DNA of 7,495 nucleotides from an uncultured Desulfovibrio sp. (GCA_945871415.1 CAMBWG010000100.1:1-7495); one strand, 5' to 3'; shown: positions 1-6,107, counted from the stretch's first letter. Numbers and translations: made by a program. Notes: generated by a model not told the origin, from the letters alone.

Positions 1-7
1 CGTCTTG

Positions 8-162
8 AGCGTTTTCAGTTTGAAACGCTTTGCGCTGCCTGCCATACGGCCTGTCGTTTCGCGGAAAAGGCACGTTTTTTCCGTTCACTTTGGGCCGGGC
101 GGCGCTGTGCCGCCGCCTCGCGTTTCACCTTTTTCAACGTTGAAACGCTCCATGTCCGGGGG
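8..162 (+). repeat. Dispersed intergenic element, copy A
   Basis: This is the longest of four related copies in the window. In order it shows an imperfect hairpin AGCGTTTtCA/TGAAACGCT (8-29), a GCGGAAAA..TTTTTTCCG segment (61-83), the core GGCCGGGCGGCGC (93-105) running into TGTGCCGCCGCC, a hairpin GCGTTTCA (120-127)/TGAAACGC (141-148), and CTCCATGTCCGGGGG (148-162). Positions 92-125 match copy D at 6169-6202 in 30 of 34 bases by eye. It lies just beyond the stop codon of the minus-strand gene at 182. No open reading frame explains the conservation. Confidence 0.75.
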
Positions 163-181
163 CAGCGGGCCGGGGCCGCTG

Positions 182-700
182 TTACAGGAGATCGGAAATT
201 CCGATATAATTTCCGCTCATTTCCGCCGTCCGCATGATTCCCTCAAAGAGATAATCGTCTTTCTCTTTAAGAGCATCCTTAAAGATGGCGGTATGCTCCT
301 TCAGGTAGGTCAGAACGCTCTCATAGGAGGAGAATTCCGGCGTATCCGGGGAGGCGTCGGGGTTTTCCTTCATATACGGCTCCAGCAGGGATCGCTTTTC
401 CAGCTCCTCCCAGAGATCAAAGGTGCGGTCCACATAGGCGTATTCCCTGTCGTCAATCTCTTCCCAGTAGTCGACTTCGTCGGCAAGATCATCCGGCATG
501 TCCTCTCGGGGAATGAAAACGGAAAATCCGCACGATTCCAGCGCCTCGATGTAACGCAGGCGGCAAAAACCCACATCGCAGCAGTCTTCCGCCTCAAAAA
601 GCCGCATCAGAGCGGCGTGCTTTGCCCTGTTGCTCATCTCCGTACGGGCGACGGCCTCGGCAAGAACCTCGGTGGCATATTCCACATCATGCATGGACAT
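182..700 (-). CDS. Hypothetical acidic protein (172 aa)
   Basis: I do not recognise this protein. It reads 172 residues from the ATG at 700, which has a good Shine-Dalgarno sequence AAAGGAG seven bases upstream. An in-frame ATG at 832 would add 44 residues rich in Arg and Ser with no ribosome binding site, so I reject it. The product is soluble-looking and strongly acidic (for example MPDDLADEVDYWEEIDD), with no signal peptide or membrane segment. A cysteine cluster CCDVGFC sits near residues 40-46. Predicted character is mostly helical. It is transcribed divergently from the Skp-like lipoprotein gene, 358 bp away. Downstream a 6-bp hairpin CAGCGG/CCGCTG (163-181) abuts the stop codon but has no U-tract, and repeat copy A follows. 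Coding is supported by length, start signal and coherent composition; the function is unknown. Confidence 0.7.
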   Translation of the reverse strand: MSMHDVEYATEVLAEAVARTEMSNRAKHAALMRLFEAEDCCDVGFCRLRYIEALESCGFSVFIPREDMPDDLADEVDYWEEIDDREYAYVDRTFDLWEELEKRSLLEPYMKENPDASPDTPEFSSYESVLTYLKEHTAIFKDALKEKDDYLFEGIMRTAEMSGNYIGISDLL

Positions 701-962
701 GAAGAAACTCCTTTTTGATGGTTGCGGGGGAGAGAAAAATCTTTTTTCAGAAATCAGCCGCAGACAGTCCGATATGCGCAGTGTTTTCCGACGCCATGCA
801 ATCCTACACGCCGCAGTATGCCGACGCAACAAACGCGCCGTAGTGCCGCATCATCCCCCCGCGCGCCGTCGCAACGACGCATGCTCTTTCCGCCGCCGTC
901 TTCCGGCATTTTTTCTCTGTCTTCGCGGACTTGTCCTTTGCAGGGAGAAAGGCTAAAAAAAC
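701..962. other. Divergent intergenic region, left part
   Basis: This stretch between two divergent genes has no convincing gene. Short overlapping reading frames occur on both strands, but none has a ribosome binding site. On the minus strand a weak promoter-like pair, TTGCGT (829-824) and TAGGAT (806-801) with 17 bp between, could serve the gene starting at 700. It matches consensus poorly at -35. A small 5-bp inverted repeat CGTCG/CGACG lies at 867-879. Nothing else was seen. Confidence 0.4.
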
Positions 963-991
963 TTGAGAGAATTTCAAAAACGGGATATGCC
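963..991 (+). promoter_or_regulatory. Candidate sigma-70 promoter for the Skp-like gene
   Basis: TTGAGA (963-968, 5 of 6 to the -35 consensus) is followed after 17 bp by TATGCC (986-991, only 3 of 6). It would give a leader of about 60 bases before the ATG at 1059. The spacing is ideal but the -10 is weak, so this is a tentative call. Confidence 0.35.
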
Positions 992-1058
992 TCAATTTCC
1001 GGCACAGGCCGTATTTCAACCGTGTCTGACTCCCCGATCACGTTACAGGAGATTTTTC

Positions 1059-1697
1059 ATGCGTATTCGTTTCGTCGTTCTGCCGTTGCTGCTTCTTTTT
1101 GCCCTTGCCTTTGCGGGGTGCCAGCAGACTGAGCCCAGCAAACCTGCCGTGGCCGTGGTGGACATGAGCCGTCTCTTGACGGAAAGCGAGCCCGGAAAGG
1201 CCGGTATGGCCTTCCTCGAAGGGCTTCAGAGCGATATGCAGAACAAGCTGAACGCCATTCAGGAGCGTCTGGAAAAGAACGACAAGGACGAGGAGGCGCA
1301 GCGCGAACTGCAAATGTCCTATATGACGTTCCAGACCCGCATGGGCAAGGAGCAGCAGAATGTCGCCGGACAGCTCTATGATATGCTGCAGAAGGTGCTT
1401 GGCGAATATCGCCAGGCGCATGGGTATCAGGTCATCATCAGCCGCGAGGTGGTCGCCTCCTTTGACGCCGGGGTTGATGTGACGGATGCCGTTCTGGCCG
1501 AAGTCAACAAGCAGAAGATTACCTTTATCCCGCTGGAGCAGGACGACGCCGCTCCCGCCGCGGAAAAGCCCGCCGCTCCCGAGCAGAAGGCCGCTCCCGC
1601 TGCGGAAAAGCCCGCCGCCGCCCCTGCAACGGACAAGGCCCCTGCGGATAAGTCTTCCTCCCAGACCGCGCCCGCAGCCGGTAAGTCCGCCAAGTAA
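1059..1697 (+). CDS. Skp/OmpH-like periplasmic lipoprotein
   Basis: The ATG at 1059 has AGGAG seven bases upstream; an in-frame upstream ATG at 963 lacks one and would bury the signal peptide. Residues 1-20 form a signal peptide with a hydrophobic run (LPLLLLFALAFAG) and a lipobox F-A-G-C, making Cys21 the likely lipidated residue. The mature protein follows the Skp/OmpH pattern: a VAVVDMSRLL strand (31-40), a charged, Glu/Gln/Lys-rich helical segment likely to be coiled coil (about 45-120), then a C-terminal strand region GYQVIISREVV..VDVTDAVLAEVN (122-150). In this family such proteins hold unfolded outer-membrane proteins in the periplasm. Unusual features are the lipid anchor and a 50-residue Ala/Pro/Lys tail containing a near-duplicate AAPAAEKPAA unit (164-177 and 178-193). 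No bam, lpx or fabZ gene, common neighbours of skp, is visible. A strong terminator follows, so it is probably transcribed alone. Confidence 0.85.
   Translation: MRIRFVVLPLLLLFALAFAGCQQTEPSKPAVAVVDMSRLLTESEPGKAGMAFLEGLQSDMQNKLNAIQERLEKNDKDEEAQRELQMSYMTFQTRMGKEQQNVAGQLYDMLQKVLGEYRQAHGYQVIISREVVASFDAGVDVTDAVLAEVNKQKITFIPLEQDDAAPAAEKPAAPEQKAAPAAEKPAAAPATDKAPADKSSSQTAPAAGKSAK
1548..1637 (+). repeat. In-gene tandem repeat encoding AAPAAEKPAA units
   Basis: Two adjacent units encode AAPAAEKPAAPEQK (1548-1589) and AAPAAEKPAAAPATDK (1590-1637). The DNA copies are close to each other (GCCGCTCCCGC.GCGGAAAAG in both), which suggests a recent internal duplication in the low-complexity tail of the lipoprotein gene. 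Confidence 0.7.
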
Positions 1698-1732
1698 GCG
1701 CCCGGGGACCTTCCCCACCCCTTCCTGAGACA

Positions 1733-1786
1733 GGAAGACCCGCCGAAGTCCTGCTTCGGCGGGTCTTCCGTTTTTTGTGTTTTTTC
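1733..1786 (+). terminator. Rho-independent terminator after the Skp-like gene
   Basis: A perfect 16-bp stem, GGAAGACCCGCCGAAG (1733-1748) with CTTCGGCGGGTCTTCC (1754-1769), closes a 5-base loop TCCTG. It is followed by G and TTTTTT (1771-1776) and a second T-run to 1786. It lies 35 bases after the stop codon of the plus-strand lipoprotein gene. Confidence 0.95.
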
Positions 1787-1993
1787 TTCCCCGGCCTGCG
1801 GCTGCCGCCCGGCACGGGCGGCGGGGCGCCTGCCCGGCGCGGGGCAGGGGGTGAGAGGGGCCGGGACCCCCTGCACCCCGTACGCCCCTTTTGGGGTAAC
1901 GCGAAATTTGTCTCTTGATTCTCTGGCTGTACCCCGTCCGTCGCGTGTCACGCGGGGGCGTCGACGCGGACCTTTGCATCAGGGGTGAGGGGC
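1787..1993. other. GC-rich gap between convergent genes
   Basis: No supported gene lies here. The stretch is dense in inverted repeats: GCCGCCC/GGGCGGC (1804-1822), GCAGGGGGT/ACCCCCTGC (1844-1874, extendable by three pairs past a bulged A at 1875) and CCCCTTTTGGGG (1885-1896). None has a following T-run that would mark it as an intrinsic terminator. The site between convergent transcription units fits a role in separating or ending transcripts, which is inference. Confidence 0.5.
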
Positions 1994-2049
1994 GGGGGGA
2001 AGGAAGACGTCTCCCGCGCTGGGGAGGGGTTTCCCTTCCCCCAAAAAAA
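1994..2049 (-). repeat. Post-stop G-run/C-run palindrome, copy X
   Basis: Read on the minus strand, the NYN gene's TAG (2053-2051) is followed after one base by TTTTTTT and then GGGGGAAGGGAAA (2042-2030), with a partner arm TTCCTTCCCCC (2005-1995). The stem has 11 pairs with one bulge, and an inner stem CTCCC/GGGAG closes on a loop containing GCGC. The layout matches the copy after the permease (7436-7495). The T-tract precedes rather than follows the hairpin, so it is not a standard terminator. Confidence 0.6.
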
Positions 2050-2050
2050 G

Positions 2051-3547
2051 CTATTCCCGCTCCTGTCCGTTGTCGTCGGCGGCGAGGCGCTGCCGGACGA
2101 GATTGCGGAGCTGGTTTTTTTCGTTATCGAAGAGCGGGCGGTGAAGGGTGTCGCGGCTGAGGAAGAGCAGGCGGCGATCCAGTTCCGAAGGGATGCCGTA
2201 GCTTTCCCGCACGTCCTTGCGTTCCTGGGCGTCCAGCGTTTCCACAAAGCTCGCGGCGCACTGGTCAAGACGGCTTTCGATATCCTGGGAATCGCCTTGC
2301 AGGAGGCTCTGGACATAGGCGCGCAGGATGACTTTTTCTTCGGGCCAGAGGTGACGCTGGAACATGAGCCGCGTCTGATAGAGCAGTTCGCGGTCGCGTT
2401 CCTGCGGGATACGGGGACTGTCGCGCAGCAGCGTCTTTTCCTCTTCGGGCAGGCTGTTCACAAAGCGGGTGGCGCATTGCAGCAGCATCTGCCGGTCGTG
2501 ACTGCCTTCCGGAGCCTCGTCTGCCGGAGCGGGGAAGGCTTCGGCGTCGGTCGTCTGCGCGGCGCTTTCCTGTGCGCTGTCTTCCTGTGCGAGGGCTTCG
2601 GACCGGGGGGCGGCTCCCGGCTGATTTGCGATAAAGGAATCGAAATGCGCGGGGAAGGGGGCGGGCGTTTCGTCGGACCGGGGGGCGGCGTCAGCGTCCA
2701 GACGGGTCTGCACGAGCTCGCGCAGCAGGGTTTTTTCCTCGGATGAAAGAAAATGGCGCAGGGTCATTTTAGCCTGGAAAAGCAGCCGTTTGTCCAGCTC
2801 CGGGGGAAGAGCGTGATGCAGATTCACGGCCTCTTTTTCCGCTTCGGACAGGCTGGAGATAAAGAGCGCGGCATTGAGCTCAAGGAGCCGGCGCTGGGCC
2901 TCGGTCATGGGCTCGGGGGCGTTTTCGCCGTCCGTCAGAGGAGAGGGATCGTCTTCCTCTGCCGCGGGGTAGTCCCCGGGCATGGAAATGATGCGGGCGC
3001 TTTGAAAATCGGCCTTGCGGGCGAAGCGTTCAACCTCCTTGCGGGGCCATTCAACATTTTTGTCCACTTCGGCCATAAGAATGGGCGACGAGGCGCTACG
3101 GCCATTGATGCCGAGGCGATGAATGCGCACGCCCAGCATCTGGGCCGCGCCCACGCCGGGCGCAAGATCGGCGTCGCCGGAAAGAATGATGGCGGAGGTG
3201 ATGGCCCGGTTCTGCGCCAGCGCCAGCAAATCCGCCATGAGCAGCCCGTCGACGCCCTTCTGCTGCCCGTAGGCATTGAGGGTTCCGTAACGCATTTTGA
3301 TGTCATCCAGACGGGCAAGCGCCTGATGCTGTTCCGTCAGAATGCCGCGCGGGTCGCGCTCGTCATACCAGTAAATGCGCAGAAGAGAACATTCGGAAAA
3401 CTGGTCATGAATGGCGGCAATGAGAGACTCGCGCATTTTAGGGGCGTCTATAAGAATATCTTCCCGCTTGCGCTTTTCGCCATACAGCAGATAGGAAAGT
3501 TGCACCCAGAAATAACCGGCATCCACAAAGGCGGCGACACGCTCCAC
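2051..3547 (-). CDS. NYN-domain protein with three C-terminal repeats
   Basis: Translation most likely starts at GTG 3547: GGAGG lies five bases upstream and the product then begins MERVAAFVDAGYF, typical of NYN proteins. The in-frame ATG at 3559 lacks a ribosome binding site. Numbering from the GTG (498 aa), residues 1-165 form a NYN domain of the PIN-like nuclease fold: acidic D9 in AAFVDAGYF, KGVDGLLMADLL with D100 and D106, then ILSGDADLAP with D125 and D127. These acidic residues would bind the metal in an RNase-type active site. Residues about 218-283, 352-416 and 424-488 are three copies of one module aligning from F229, F362 and F434 without gaps: FxxxL, E[KR], [LI]P, D[KR]xLL[FY], an EK pair, LRxxVQ-like end. 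An Ala/Pro/Glu-rich linker separates the first from the second. LabA-like NYN proteins often carry C-terminal accessory domains; this module is one I do not recognise. RNA cleavage is inferred from the fold only. Confidence 0.85.
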   Translation of the reverse strand: MERVAAFVDAGYFWVQLSYLLYGEKRKREDILIDAPKMRESLIAAIHDQFSECSLLRIYWYDERDPRGILTEQHQALARLDDIKMRYGTLNAYGQQKGVDGLLMADLLALAQNRAITSAIILSGDADLAPGVGAAQMLGVRIHRLGINGRSASSPILMAEVDKNVEWPRKEVERFARKADFQSARIISMPGDYPAAEEDDPSPLTDGENAPEPMTEAQRRLLELNAALFISSLSEAEKEAVNLHHALPPELDKRLLFQAKMTLRHFLSSEEKTLLRELVQTRLDADAAPRSDETPAPFPAHFDSFIANQPGAAPRSEALAQEDSAQESAAQTTDAEAFPAPADEAPEGSHDRQMLLQCATRFVNSLPEEEKTLLRDSPRIPQERDRELLYQTRLMFQRHLWPEEKVILRAYVQSLLQGDSQDIESRLDQCAASFVETLDAQERKDVRESYGIPSELDRRLLFLSRDTLHRPLFDNEKNQLRNLVRQRLAADDNGQERE

Positions 3548-3635
3548 ACGATCCTCCATAAGTCAGACAAGGAACCGGCGGCCGGAAAGACGGCTGCGCG
3601 GCGGCTCGACCAGCGAGCGGATTTTTATGAACGGC

Positions 3636-3670
3636 ACAAAAAAATAAGGGGGGAGAATGTGCCTCCCCCC
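3636..3670 (-). terminator. Minus-strand intrinsic terminator upstream of the NYN gene
   Basis: Read on the minus strand, GGGGGGAG (3670-3663, as complement of CTCCCCCC) pairs with CTCCCCCC (complement of 3648-3655) around a 7-base loop, followed by TTATTTTTTT. This is a textbook intrinsic terminator, yet it lies 89 bp upstream of the NYN start and no minus-strand gene precedes it before the divergent antiporter. It may attenuate the NYN leader or end a small RNA. Confidence 0.75.
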
Positions 3671-3748
3671 CGCTACCTAGAAGCGTCTTCGGGACGCCGA
3701 ATAGACAAGGTTTTTTGCATGTGAAATCTTTTTCATAGTCCTCGGTGT

Positions 3749-3776
3749 TTGTCAAGTCGCCTTTCGTGCTTATACA
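3749..3776 (+). promoter_or_regulatory. Candidate sigma-70 promoter for the antiporter
   Basis: TTGTCA (3749-3754, 5 of 6) and TATACA (3771-3776, 4 of 6) are separated by 16 bp. Transcription from about 3783 would give a leader of roughly 140 bases that contains the whole of repeat copy B. The minus strand also reads TTGACA at 3755-3750, overlapping this -35, but no good -10 follows it. Confidence 0.5.
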
Positions 3777-3810
3777 TCTTTTTTTATGGCGGCCGCGCCT
3801 GCGCAGAAAG

Positions 3811-3914
3811 GCGGAAAAACGCGTTTTTTCCGCTCATGTTTGACCGGGCGCTGTTGTGCCGCCGCCTTGCGTTTTACCTTTTCAAAGGTAAAACGCTCCA
3901 GAACTTTCCGGAGG
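3811..3914 (+). repeat. Dispersed intergenic element, copy B
   Basis: This copy lacks the TTTCAGTTTGAAA module but keeps the rest. It has hairpin GCGGAAAAA/TTTTTCCGC (3811-3833), the core CCGGGCGC then TTGTGCCGCCGCC (3844-3866), and the best-preserved hairpin of the family: a perfect 13-bp stem GCGTTTTACCTTT (3869-3881) with AAAGGTAAAACGC (3884-3896). It ends in TTCCGGAGG where other copies read TTCCGGGGG, and that CGGAGG (3909-3914) is the Shine-Dalgarno sequence of the antiporter gene. Confidence 0.75.
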
Positions 3915-3921
3915 TTTCCCC

Positions 3922-5523
3922 ATGATGCCGGACGCCCTGCTTGGCGCTGCCATACTCATTCTTGCCTGTCTGCTGAGCAACAGGATTTTCGGACGGCTGG
4001 GCATGCCGACGCTGCTTGCCTTTCTGGGCCTCGGTATGCTGTGCGGTTCCGACGGCCTGCTGAAAATAGATTTTGACGATTTTGACCTGGCCGAGCAGGT
4101 GAGCAGCGTCGCCCTGATTTTCATTATTTTCTACGGCGGCTTCTGGACAAACTGGCGGCTGGCCAGACCCGTTGTCGGCAAGGCTGTGCTGCTTTCCTCC
4201 GCGGGGGTGGTGCTGACGGCCGCTCTGGTGGGAGCCTTCTGTCACTGGGCGCTGGGCATGCCGCCGGCTGAAAGTCTGCTCGTGGGCGCGCTCATCAGTT
4301 CCACGGATGCGGCCTCCGTCTTTTCCATCCTGCGGGCAAAGCGCCTCAATCTGCGCTACGGCACGGCCTCCATGCTGGAAATGGAGAGCGGCAGCAACGA
4401 CTGTTTCTCCTATATGCTGACCGTGGTCATTCTGGCCTTCATGGGCGGTTCGGCCCAGAGTCCCGGCGCGGTCGCCTGGATGCTCGGTCTGCAAATTGTG
4501 GTGGGGGCCCTCTGCGGTCTGGGGATTGCGCTGGCCGCCCGCTATGTGATGCAGCGAATTACCTTCAGCGCCGACGGCTTCGACGCCCTCTTCATGCTGG
4601 CCGTGGCCCTGCTGTCCTATGCCATTCCTCAGAACTTCGGCGGCAACGGCTATTTGAGCGCCTATCTTGCGGGCATGATTCTGGGAAACTCCCCCCTGCC
4701 CAACAAGCGTTCGCTGCTGGGCTTCTTTGACGGCGTGACGGGGCTCATGCAGATGGTGCTGTTCTTCCTGCTCGGTCTGCTTTCCTTCCCTTCGCACCTG
4801 CCCGCCGTGGCCTGGCCCGCGACCCTGATTGCTCTGTTCCTGACCTTCGTGGCCCGTCCGCTGGCCGTGGCTCTGCTGCTGGCGCCCCTGCGCTGTCCCT
4901 TCCGGCAGCAGGCTCTTGTTTCCTGGACCGGTCTGCGCGGGGCGGCGTCCATTGTGTTCGCCATTGTGGCGACCATCAATCCGGCCCATACCTACAGCGA
5001 TATTTTTCACACCGTCTTCTTTATCGTGCTGCTGTCCGTCCTTTTTCAGGGAACGCTCCTGCCGTGGGTGGCGCGGCGGCTGGACATGATCGACGATGAA
5101 GAAGACGTGTGCAAGACCTTCAACGACTATGACGAAAATGCGCCCCTGACCTTTGCGGAATGCACCCTGAAAGAAGGCAGCCGCTGGGTGGGCCGCCATG
5201 TGCGCGAGCTGGACCTGCCGCCGGACACCCTGCTGGCCCTCGTGCAGCGTGAAGGCCACTGTTTTGCCCCGGACGGCAATACCCGCCTTCAGGCAGGCGA
5301 CGTGCTGGTGCTGGGGGGGCGGGAAGTTTCTTCCATCAGCGGCGCAATGCTTCTGGAACGCCACGTGGGAGAAGGGAGCCCGCTGGCCGGACGCCCCCTG
5401 CGCGAGGCTCCCGCCGACATGCCGCTGGTCATCGCCGTGCTGCGCGGGCGGGGCGTCCTGATCCCTCGCGGCGATACCATCCTTCAGGAAGGCGATATTC
5501 TGGTCGTCTGCGAAGAAGAATAG
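3922..5523 (+). CDS. CPA1-family cation/proton antiporter, tandem RCK_C tail
   Basis: This 533-residue inner-membrane protein resembles the NhaP2/CvrA type of K+ or Na+/H+ antiporters. Residues 1-385 contain about 12 hydrophobic segments. Diagnostic motifs are ALISSTDAASVFSILR (123-138, with D129) and MESGSNDCFSYML (154-166, with the N159-D160 ion/proton pair), plus SWTGLRGAASIVFAI (334-348). Most relatives read SGSNDP; here Cys161 replaces that Pro. The cytosolic tail holds two RCK_C/TrkA_C-like modules: about 409-466 (FAECTLKEGS to LQAGDVLVLGG) and 480-531 (RHVGEGSPLAG to LQEGDILVV), modules that in related transporters bind nucleotides or other ligands and gate transport. The likely role is cytoplasmic pH, K+ or volume control; the ion cannot be told from sequence. 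The ATG at 3922 has CGGAGG seven bases upstream; a second ATG follows at once. It is divergent from the NYN gene and probably monocistronic. Confidence 0.9.
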   Translation: MMPDALLGAAILILACLLSNRIFGRLGMPTLLAFLGLGMLCGSDGLLKIDFDDFDLAEQVSSVALIFIIFYGGFWTNWRLARPVVGKAVLLSSAGVVLTAALVGAFCHWALGMPPAESLLVGALISSTDAASVFSILRAKRLNLRYGTASMLEMESGSNDCFSYMLTVVILAFMGGSAQSPGAVAWMLGLQIVVGALCGLGIALAARYVMQRITFSADGFDALFMLAVALLSYAIPQNFGGNGYLSAYLAGMILGNSPLPNKRSLLGFFDGVTGLMQMVLFFLLGLLSFPSHLPAVAWPATLIALFLTFVARPLAVALLLAPLRCPFRQQALVSWTGLRGAASIVFAIVATINPAHTYSDIFHTVFFIVLLSVLFQGTLLPWVARRLDMIDDEEDVCKTFNDYDENAPLTFAECTLKEGSRWVGRHVRELDLPPDTLLALVQREGHCFAPDGNTRLQAGDVLVLGGREVSSISGAMLLERHVGEGSPLAGRPLREAPADMPLVIAVLRGRGVLIPRGDTILQEGDILVVCEEE

Positions 5524-5539
5524 GGGGCAATTATGTTGA

Positions 5540-5581
5540 GGGGGAAGAAGCCCCCGCCGGCGCGGAGGGGGCCGCCTTTCC
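5540..5581 (+). repeat. Post-stop G-run/C-run palindrome, copy Y
   Basis: Seventeen bases after the antiporter stop codon, GGGGGAAGAAG leads into GCCCCC (5550-5555), an 11-base loop GCCGGCGCGGA and GGGGGC (5567-5572), then CCGCCTTTCC. The order (G-run, AAG, C-run, loop with GGCGCG, G-run, TTTCC) parallels the copy after the permease at 7442-7495, though the outer stem is decayed. It has no U-tract directly after the stem. Confidence 0.5.
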
Positions 5582-5690
5582 GCGCCGTGTCATGGAAAAG
5601 CGCGGCCTTTTTGCCGTGAGGCGCGGCCCCGCGCCGCCCGGCCTGAAAGCGGCGAAAAAACGCGTTTTTTCCGCGCTTCAAACTAAAAAT
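5581..5690 (-). repeat. Dispersed intergenic element, copy C (inverted)
   Basis: Read on the minus strand from 5690, the modules occur in the same order as in copy A: ATTTTTAGTTTGAAGC (5690-5675), GCGGAAAAAACGCG with TTTTTTCG (to about 5653), TTTCAGGCCGGGCGGCGC with 13 bases GGCCGGGCGGCGC (5643-5631) identical to copy A, GCCGCGCCTCACG, then TTTTCCATGACACGG near 5600-5585. It is the only inverted copy. The GCGTTT/AAACGC hairpin is degenerate here. It lies between the antiporter stop codon and the arsR promoter. Confidence 0.65.
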
Positions 5691-5727
5691 GCCCAGGGGG
5701 AGGGGAACCCTTTCCCCGATCCGCCGG

Positions 5728-5756
5728 TTGACACGTAACGTGCGGCGGACTATTTT
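5728..5756 (+). promoter_or_regulatory. arsR sigma-70 promoter with overlapping palindrome
   Basis: A perfect -35 TTGACA (5728-5733) and TATTTT (5751-5756, 4 of 6) are separated by exactly 17 bp. The palindrome CACGT-A-ACGTG (5732-5742) overlaps the -35 and spacer and is flanked by TCCGCC (5720-5725) and GGCGGA (5744-5749). A dimeric ArsR bound here would block polymerase, so this is a good candidate for autoregulation. That the dyad is the operator is inference. Confidence 0.75.
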
Positions 5757-5783
5757 GCAAAAAAGACAAATATGGAAGCAGGC

Positions 5784-6107
5784 ATGACAGCACGCAGACA
5801 GTACATTGCCGAACAGGCAAAAATCTTCAAGGCGCTCGGCCATCCCAGCCGCCTGCTCATGGTGGATGCGCTGCGCGACGGCGAAAAGTGCGTCTGCGAA
5901 CTGCAGGCGCTGGTCGGCGACGATATGTCCACGGTTTCCCGACATCTTTCCGTCTTGCGGGAATCCGGGGTCGTCGCATCCGAAAAGCGGGGGACAAATA
6001 TCTACTACCGGCTTGCGCTGCCCTGTCTGGAAAACTTCCTTAAGTGTACCTGCTCCCTTGTCGAGCGGCGTCTTCTGACGCAGATCGGGCTGCTGCGCGA
6101 CAGATAG
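5784..6107 (+). CDS. ArsR-family metalloregulatory repressor
   Basis: Starting at ATG 5784 (GGAAG five bases upstream) gives 107 residues. An in-frame ATG at 5772 would add four residues but has no ribosome binding site and would leave only about nine bases of leader. The protein is one winged-helix domain of the ArsR/SmtB family: FKALGHPSRLLMVDAL helix (15-30), metal-site helix EKCVCELQALV (34-44, with C36 and C38), recognition helix STVSRHLSVLRESGVV (49-64), and wing SEKRGTNIYYRL (66-77). In E. coli ArsR, the CxC pair of ELCVCDLC binds As(III) with a third Cys; that third Cys is Gln here. Three other Cys lie at C81, C88 and C90 (KCTCS). It should repress its own promoter and the permease downstream until metal or metalloid binds. 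The inducer is not certain from sequence. Confidence 0.9.
   Translation: MTARRQYIAEQAKIFKALGHPSRLLMVDALRDGEKCVCELQALVGDDMSTVSRHLSVLRESGVVASEKRGTNIYYRLALPCLENFLKCTCSLVERRLLTQIGLLRDR

Noticed and set aside
701..832. N-terminal extension of the acidic protein to the ATG at 832
   Set aside because: The extension has no Shine-Dalgarno sequence and a basic composition unlike the rest, whereas the ATG at 700 has AAAGGAG at seven bases.
1000..1020. Sigma-54 promoter suggested by GGCAC before the Skp-like gene
   Set aside because: The required TTGC/GC -12 element at the correct spacing is missing.
1038..1979. 313-codon minus-strand open frame spanning the lipoprotein gene and its terminator
   Set aside because: It runs through a perfect intrinsic terminator and GC-rich intergenic DNA and translates to Arg/Gly-rich low-complexity sequence.
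2753..3724. 323-codon plus-strand open frame opposite the NYN gene
   Set aside because: The NYN motifs and repeat modules on the minus strand show which strand codes; this frame has no recognisable domain or start signal.
3874..5364. 496-codon minus-strand open frame opposite the antiporter
   Set aside because: It mirrors a GC-rich gene with clear family motifs, is full of His/Gln/Gly-rich low-complexity translation, and has no ribosome binding site.
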